A DNA stretch of 52,181 nucleotides from JBDNJM01 sp041687755 (GTDB taxonomy: Bacteria; Planctomycetota; UBA1135; GCA-002686595), in NCBI GenBank assembly GCA_041687755.1, contig JBDNJM010000002.1:1-52181 (forward strand), given 5' to 3'. Both the position numbers and the translations under genes were made by a program. A model generated the notes under the pieces. The model saw only the letters and a list, made by a program, of their open reading frames with translations. It had not been told where the DNA came from and did not search any database. This document shows positions 48,139 to 52,181 of the stretch, piece by piece; position 1 is the first letter of the stretch; every line of letters starts with the position of its first letter.

Positions 48139-48603
48139 AGAGCTGGGAGAGGCGTCAAGGACAAGAGCGGGCGGCTGGCCTGACGCATACACGCAGCATG
48201 CGGCCAGCGCATTTACAGACCTACTGGTACAGCACCCCCCGCCTGTCCGTGCCCCAGGCCCGGGGCAGGCGAACTTACGCAACCAGTACACGACCGGAAC
48301 CTCATCCCCCACCAAGGCTTGCCCCGACGACCGGCAACAAAGGCCACTTACCTGGGCGGGTACCTCTGAAGAAAAACGTTAGGGACTAGTGGCAGCGTGC
48401 CGCCCACAGTTGGGAGACACCGGGCGAGCACGCCGTCAACTGCGCAGGGCTTGCCTCCTCCCGTCTTTCAATCGGGGGCTGCCACACCCCACCCCTTCGC
48501 GGGGCGCGATCTACTCGGGTAGCGCCCCGCTTGTTCTTACCCCAAGCCCTCAAACGCCCACCGGCACGGTCCCCGACCCACGCACGCAGGGCTACTCGAC
48601 GCC
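48139..48603. other. Intergenic region between IS66 remnant and BRCT gene
   Basis: 465 bases. It contains the possible diverged IS end (about 48278) and the terminator-like hairpin at 48499. No gene can be supported. Confidence 0.4.
48499..48537 (+). terminator. Terminator-like hairpin before BRCT gene
   Basis: GCGGGGCGC at 48499-48507 pairs with GCGCCCCGC at 48522-48530, followed by TTGTTCTT. It has the form of an intrinsic terminator on the plus strand about 70 bases upstream of the BRCT gene. Confidence 0.6.
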
Positions 48604-49065
48604 ATGCCCAGTGAACGCGCCTCACGTATCCTCCGGGCAAAATCGGACCTCCCGACCGAGGCCATCGCCAAGCTGAGCGAAGGCGAAGCCTGGAGGCTCA
48701 TCTACGAGATCTCCCCACCCGGGAAGCCCAAGCCGAAGCTCCCCGAGGTCTGCCTCACCGGATTCGAGACCAGCGAGAGGCCCGAGCTGGAGGCCATGGC
48801 CGAGCGCCACGGCTATAGAGTGGCGAAGAGCGTCACGAAGGATCTCAAGATCCTCGTTGTGGGCGAGGCCCCCGGGCCGAAGAAGCTCCAGAAGGCGCTC
48901 GACCAGGGCGTTCCCATCATGAACGAGGAGGAGTTCACTGCGTTCCTTGCGAAGAGGGCGGCGATGGGACACCTCCCGCGGGCTCAGGGCCGGGCTGCGA
49001 GGGGACAGGACTCAGAGGACGACGCCCCACCGACCGACCCTGCGCAATCGCAGGCGCAACGATGA
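48604..49065 (+). CDS. Small BRCT-domain protein
   Basis: 153 residues from the ATG at 48604. Residues about 48-115 form a BRCT-like domain: VCLTGFETSERPELEAMAER, then YRVAKSVTKDLKILVVGEAP, and GVPIMNEEEFTAFL. This is the fold of the NAD-ligase and DNA polymerase III epsilon-like BRCT, with the characteristic strand-helix-strand TGF...hG. The N-terminal 45 residues are helical and charged; the C-terminus is a disordered acidic tail. Free BRCT proteins are often phage or plasmid encoded and bind DNA ends or phosphopeptides. Its TGA overlaps the next ATG (ATGA). Confidence 0.75.
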   Translation: MPSERASRILRAKSDLPTEAIAKLSEGEAWRLIYEISPPGKPKPKLPEVCLTGFETSERPELEAMAERHGYRVAKSVTKDLKILVVGEAPGPKKLQKALDQGVPIMNEEEFTAFLAKRAAMGHLPRAQGRAARGQDSEDDAPPTDPAQSQAQR

Positions 49066-49400
49066 GGCTCCCCCGAAGAAGCCCGTCGCCGATTCAGCAC
49101 GCCCGATGCAAGGGGCAAGAATTCACCCGCCGTGGACTCGGACAGACTGGCTACGAGCTGGCGGCCTTGCACCCAGGCTCGATGGACACGGTGCCGCTGG
49201 GTGAGCTGAAGGACGCGAAGTTGACCTTCACGCTCTGCGATACACCGCAGCGTTTCGCACGATGCAGCAGGGCCGGCTCGGACCTTCCGACGTTTCCGAG
49301 ATGCTCGGGCAATCCGACGTGCGCCTGACCCAATCCGTCTACGTCCATCACGGGGTCGATTCCTTGGCGGAAAACCCCGGGGCTCTCCCTAGTTATCGAG
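49062..49400 (+). pseudogene. Tyrosine integrase C-terminal remnant
   Basis: In the first frame the ORF reads to ...LKDAKLTF. One base is then missing near 49229, and the adjacent frame continues HALRYTAAFRTMQQGRLG, then SDVSEMLGQSDVRLTQSVYV. HALRYT is the HxLRHT box, GQSD corresponds to the GHxS box, and VY carries the catalytic tyrosine. The N-terminal two thirds of an integrase are absent. It points at tRNA-Cys, whose 3' end lies 80 bases away, the usual relation between an integrated element and its attachment site. Inactive as it stands. Confidence 0.75.
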
Positions 49401-49476
49401 CGATCCCGGAGCGCAATCCGCGCTCTGCACCCAGGGAGGCAGATGACGAGAAGCCCCCTTCTCGACCCCGCAGAGA

Positions 49477-49550
49477 TGGAGGCGGCACCCGGAATCGAAC
49501 CGGGGGTGACGGATTTGCAATCCGTTGCCTTACCACTTGGCTATGCCGCC
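49477..49550 (-). tRNA. tRNA-Cys (anticodon GCA)
   Basis: The minus strand folds as a tRNA: acceptor GGCGGCA / TGCCGCC, D arm around AGCCAAGTGGTAAGGC, anticodon stem ACGGA with loop TTGCAAA (anticodon GCA) and TCCGT, and T arm with GGTTCGATTCC. The U discriminator and encoded CCA (TCCA) agree with tRNA-Cys. Length 74 bases. It is a likely attachment site for the broken element whose integrase remnant lies at its 3' side. Confidence 0.96.
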
Positions 49551-49563
49551 CGACTTTTTCGGG

Positions 49564-49586
49564 CCGTTGCACAGAGTTTGCAACGG
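49564..49586. repeat. Perfect 8-bp inverted repeat beside tRNA-Cys
   Basis: CCGTTGCA and TGCAACGG flank a 7-base spacer, 14 bases upstream of the tRNA 5' end. It could be an operator, a promoter-proximal structure or part of an att region. Confidence 0.5.
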
Positions 49587-49841
49587 GTCCGCCGCTGGCG
49601 CAAGTCGGAGCCGGACCTGAGCCTCGAGGCAACGGGCGGATGCTCCCGGGCTCCAGGGGCGCAGCGTCCTGAGACGCTCTCGGAGTTCTTCGCTAGGCAC
49701 CCCACGGCCGAGTGCACGGCCCACTGCACCAGGGCCGCCGACCGGCCCTTCGCTCCCCAGAACTGGCCGACTGACTGCCTCCCGCCCGACCGGCGAACCG
49801 GGAGCCGATTCCCCTCCGCAGCTCGGGCCCTGCTTGGGGCA

Positions 49842-50279
49842 ATGGACGACTGCGAGGCCGGCGGCGGGCTGCCCACCCTCAAGGAGCTCGAGCGTAGGGA
49901 GGCGGCGAGGGGATCGAGCCGAGCCCTCGGCCGCGGCCTGCAGAATCTCCGCGGCGAACTCGACCTGGGCCCCCATCCCCACGAAGCGGCCCAGGCCCGC
50001 GAGCCCCGCGTCGAGTTCGAGATTTCGGAGAAGGCGACGGGGGGATTAGCGAGTCTGGTCGAGGCCCTCGCAAAGGTCCCCGGGCTGTCCGAGGCGGAGC
50101 TTGAGGCCCCGGATCTCCGTGAAGAGCTCGAGGAGCTGGTCGCCCGCAGGCGCGAGCGCCACCGCGCCACCGCGCTAGCGGCGAGGTCCTGGCTCGCGCA
50201 GTCTGCGGTGGCGCCTCCCTGCCCGGCCGCATCGGCTGCGCGCAGCACATCGGAGAAACTGCAAGGAGGGACGGATTAG
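49842..50279 (+). CDS. Hypothetical protein in phage-like region
   Basis: 145 residues from the ATG at 49842 (the frame is open further left but there it overlaps tRNA-Cys). Glu/Arg/Ala-rich and mostly helical, with LASLVEALAKVPGLSEAEL and LREELEELVARRRERHRAT, a possible coiled coil. No family recognised. The minus strand also has an open frame here, so coding is not certain. It precedes a string of tightly overlapping small ORFs. Confidence 0.35.
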   Translation: MDDCEAGGGLPTLKELERREAARGSSRALGRGLQNLRGELDLGPHPHEAAQAREPRVEFEISEKATGGLASLVEALAKVPGLSEAELEAPDLREELEELVARRRERHRATALAARSWLAQSAVAPPCPAASAARSTSEKLQGGTD

Positions 50280-50340
50280 CACTCGACAGCATCCTGCACC
50301 GGACCGTCGGGGTCCTCGGTGGAGCAGGGAGGGACGAGTC

Positions 50341-50511
50341 TTGAAGGGCCTCGAGCTTCCGGCGGCCGAGTGCGAGGGCTGCCACGTCGAGTACCTGGCG
50401 AGCAACCTCGCCCCGCACTCCGCGATCCTGGCCAACGACCAGGATGAGACCTTCGAGGCCGTGATCCTCCAGCTCTGCCTACGCTGCTGGATCCACGGCG
50501 CTGGGGGCTAG
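50341..50511 (+). CDS. Small Cys-containing phage-like ORF, ends at in-frame TAG
   Basis: 56 residues from a TTG at 50341, whose TTGA overlaps the stop of a short upstream frame (GLALDSILHRTVGVLG, ending 50344). AGGGAGG lies 8 bases upstream. The protein has AECEGCHVEYL and LCLRCWIHG, two CxxC knuckles that suggest a small zinc-binding domain. It ends at TAG 50509-50511. The same frame stays open and protein-like after the TAG to 50733, so the native protein may be longer. Confidence 0.4.
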   Translation: MKGLELPAAECEGCHVEYLASNLAPHSAILANDQDETFEAVILQLCLRCWIHGAGG

Positions 50512-50556
50512 GACCCCCTCAGTCGGCACGACGCCGACGAACTCGTCTGGCTCCTG

Positions 50557-50733
50557 ATGCGGACTCTCGTACCTCCCTCGGACGGCTCAACGATGGCGGA
50601 ACTCGAGGCCTGCGACTTCGCGACCCCAGTCGCGCAGCGAGAGCCTCTACGCTCCGCCCTGCTGGCGGCGATGGTCGAGGCGCTGGAGGGAGTGCGGAAG
50701 CGGTTCCGGCCCCCGGTTGGGGGTGAAACGTGA
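50557..50733 (+). CDS. Small phage-like ORF, possibly the continuation past TAG
   Basis: 58 residues from the ATG at 50557, in the same frame as the ORF ending at 50511; only 15 codons separate them and these read DPLSRHDADELVWLL without stops. The sequence is acidic and helical (SALLAAMVEALEGVRKRF). Its TGA overlaps the next GTG (GTGA at 50730), as in a phage operon. Function unknown. Confidence 0.35.
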   Translation: MRTLVPPSDGSTMAELEACDFATPVAQREPLRSALLAAMVEALEGVRKRFRPPVGGET

Positions 50734-50950
50734 GAGCCTCCCACCTGCACCTAGACGAACAGCGGTCCCCTAGGGGTCCAGAGGCCCGGGTTCTGGCGCG
50801 AATGGACGAGACCGCGCGCACCCCCCCCCTGCAGTCTTCCACCGGGGAGACCGGATGCAGCGGGCCCTCGTCGAGGCGGTCGTCGCCCTAGGCGCACTGC
50901 AGCAGATCGAGCTTGCCCGAGTCCTCCGGCAGTCATGGGCAAACCGATGA
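50730..50950 (+). pseudogene. Small phage-like ORF broken at a C9 run
   Basis: From the GTG at 50730 the frame reads ...EARVLARMDETARTPP, and then at C9 (50821-50829) coding character passes to another frame: VFHRGDRMQRALVEAVVALG and QQIELARVLRQSWANR, ending at TGA 50948-50950. That stop overlaps the next ATG (ATGA). Joined it would be about 72 residues. A length change in the C run explains the break. Confidence 0.4.
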
Positions 50951-51340
50951 CCCGCGCCCGATCCGAGCCGCGGCTGTCGTTCTTCAAGTTGGACGTAGAT
51001 CGCTACCTCGCCGACGAGTTCGTTCGGGACATGGCCCCGCTCGAGGAGCTCGCCCACCTGCGCCTGATGCTCTACGCCTGGCGCGAGGGCGGGGTGCTGC
51101 CCTGGGACCCTCGCAAGCTCGCCCGCATGGCGCGCGCGAAGCACGCGGCGCAGCTCGAGGCATAGTTCGCGGACGGTGTCCTAAGGGAGGTCTGGGATCG
51201 CTCTGAGGATCGCCAGGAAATCTCGCAGGGCAAGCTGCGCGGCGAGTACGAGGCAGCCCTGCAGGGGAAGTCGAGCCGCTCCGCAACGGTTTCGAGGCGA
51301 TCCCGGCTCGGACATCTTCGAGCTCGAGGCTTCCTCTAGC
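50947..51340 (+). pseudogene. DUF1376-like phage protein interrupted by TAG
   Basis: Starts at the ATG at 50947 (ATGA overlap; an ATG four codons earlier is also possible). SFFKLDVDRYLADEFVRDMA then EELAHLRLMLYAWREGGVLP and DPRKLARMARA match the N-terminal pattern of DUF1376/YdaU-type phage proteins (F-Y-x-x-D...E-x-G-A-Y-x-x-L-x-x-x-x-W). A TAG at 51163-51165 stops it after 72 residues, but the frame continues FADGVLREVWDRSEDRQEIS for 57 more codons. DUF1376 proteins are linked to phage replication modules. Confidence 0.6.
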
Positions 51341-51570
51341 CCATGCCTTCCGGGCGAGTGAAGGCGGCGTGCGCGTGTCCGAGACCACCCAGCCAGATGC
51401 ACAGGTCTAGCCGGCGTCTATGTGCCGAGACACTTCGCCGAATCTTCACGGTAGCCCCCGCCTCAATCTGCACGAACAGGATCTTGGCTGAAAAGCCGGC
51501 CATGCTTGCAGCCTTCACCGCCTTCACGCAACAGACGAAGCGAGACTGTGTGAGCGGCGACAATTGGATG
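51341..51570. other. Non-coding stretch before right IS66 copy
   Basis: 230 bases between the end of the DUF1376-like remnant and the IS66 terminal repeat. No gene, hairpin or repeat is recognised. Confidence 0.4.
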
Positions 51571-51586
51571 GTAAGCGTCGCTTGAA
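51571..51586 (+). repeat. IS66 left terminal repeat (right copy)
   Basis: GTAAGCGTCGCTTGAA, identical to the minus-strand sequence at 1212-1197. It marks the start of the right IS66 copy, with the tnpA-like ATG 58 bases inside. Confidence 0.75.
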
Positions 51587-51628
51587 GCCCACCTTGCTCG
51601 GCGCGCTAGTCGCCGCACGATAGCCGGG

Positions 51629-51931
51629 ATGGACACACCCCCGCTTTCGAACCACATCGCCAGTGCGCTGGAGCTCCGGGCCCGCGAAGGCTTGAGCTTC
51701 AGCGAGACCGCTTCCTTGGCCGGAGTTCGCTCCGGTCAGCTCGCAGCCGCTCTCTATGGTCTACCTGCTCGACCCGCCGCGCCGGCCTTCACTGAGCTTG
51801 TCGTCACCGGCCTTGCGAAATCCGGCGTTGCAGAACTCGTTCTCCGCGGCCCGCTCGGGCACGAACTCACCATGCCGGTGACTACGCCTTCAGCCCAGGT
51901 GGCCCAGCTGATGGCGACGCTCCCGTGCTGA
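51629..51931 (+). CDS. IS66-type TnpA accessory protein (right copy)
   Basis: 100 residues (MDTPPLSNH ... LMATLPC), a close paralogue of 852-1154, diverged mainly at residues 20-32 and 62-68. It sits at the first-gene position after the GTAAGCG end, and its stop overlaps the tnpB start, as in the left copy. Confidence 0.6.
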   Translation: MDTPPLSNHIASALELRAREGLSFSETASLAGVRSGQLAAALYGLPARPAAPAFTELVVTGLAKSGVAELVLRGPLGHELTMPVTTPSAQVAQLMATLPC

Positions 51932-52038
51932 GCCTTCCGGCATCCGTCCGGGTTTTCCTCTGCCGCGAGCCCGTCGACTTCCGCAAAGCGCACCACGGTC
52001 TGGTGGCAATCGTGCGCGAGAAGCTGGCGGCTGATCCG
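51925..52038 (+). pseudogene. tnpB: IS66 TnpB fragment
   Basis: From the GTG at 51925 the protein follows the left copy through VFLCREPVDFRKAHHGLVAI and REKLAADP, then homology ends near 52038. The C-terminal two thirds of TnpB are gone. The sequence that follows is TnpC in another frame, so an internal deletion joined tnpB to tnpC. Confidence 0.8.
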
Positions 52039-52181
52039 CCTCCACACCGACGACACTCCGGTGACGATCGCGCGCGGAAGCCAGAAGGGCAGCAGGAAGG
52101 GGCGGATTTGGATCTATCGCGACCTCGAAGATCGCCACGTGTACGACTTCACCGAGTCCCGCAGCGCTGAGCGGCCACGCG
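52035..52181 (+). pseudogene. tnpC: IS66 TnpC internal fragment (runs off window)
   Basis: In the frame beginning CTC at 52040 the sequence reads LHTDDTPVTIARG, then GRIWIYRDLEDRHVYDFTES and RSAERPR. LHTDDTPV is the first catalytic Asp region of IS66 TnpC, and the Y-D-F/Y-T-x-S-R segment follows as in the family. The first 200 or so residues of TnpC and the end of TnpB are deleted. The rest lies beyond the window. Confidence 0.8.

Noticed and set aside
48386..48676. Short ORFs around the hairpin before the BRCT gene
   Set aside because: Proline/arginine-rich on both strands with no ribosome site or motif; probably non-coding.
49530..49982. Minus-strand ORF upstream of tRNA-Cys
   Set aside because: It overlaps the tRNA, has no motif, and competes with a plus-strand frame that ends in an overlapping gene string; evidence is too weak to call.

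Overview
High-GC chromosomal DNA from a Gram-negative bacterium, most probably Planctomycetota or a close relative. The evidence is a Kdo transferase (so an LPS-type outer membrane), lipoprotein signal peptides with LspA, a type II pseudopilin, an MJ0042-like zinc-ribbon/Ala-rich membrane protein, a secreted protein ending in a planctomycete-style beta domain, sulfatase-fold hydrolases and few strong Shine-Dalgarno sequences. The taxonomic call is inference; no rRNA is present.

Layout. (1) 1-1212: an IS66-type element on the minus strand, cut short and followed by a DUF5372-like / small ORF / serine recombinase module that runs off the left edge. (2) 1397-13348: a long minus-strand run, mostly coupled by GTGA or TGATG overlaps. 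It encodes an aminotransferase, threonine aldolase, phosphomannomutase, HEAT lipoprotein, SAM hydrolase, arginase, the polysaccharide exporter Wzm/Wzt and a methyltransferase fused to a very long coiled coil. The last three genes resemble an O-antigen exporter with a WbdD-like chain terminator and ruler. (3) 13654-19506: a plus-strand operon of an iron(III)-type ABC importer (SBP, permease, ATPase), a five-CXXCH cytochrome and a HEAT protein. (4) 19549-32787: mostly minus strand, with a decayed carboxypeptidase-regulatory-like gene, a UbiA-type prenyltransferase, a pseudopilin, metK, waaA, secA, a response regulator, pyrD and lspA. (5) 32883-41048: a XerD-type recombinase (+), a frameshifted secreted-protein gene, uvrB-uvrC (-) and the zinc-ribbon protein (+). 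(6) 41244-47100: a coupled minus operon of two tandem sulfatase-fold lipoproteins with a threonine in the nucleophile position, a membrane protein, a NIL-domain protein and gamma-glutamyltransferase. (7) 47165-52181: accessory DNA with an IS66 tnpC remnant, a BRCT gene, a broken tyrosine integrase beside tRNA-Cys, a decayed phage-like gene string interrupted by in-frame TAG codons, and a second IS66 copy running off the right edge.

The two IS66 copies are inverted, with their GTAAGCG ends facing inward at 1212 and 51571. They bracket about 50 kb. This may reflect a contig broken at repeats.

The best candidates for something new are the methyltransferase-coiled-coil ruler behind Wzm/Wzt, the importer plus pentaheme cytochrome operon, the NIL/GGT/double-hydrolase operon, and a dispersed hairpin repeat found downstream of four minus-strand genes.
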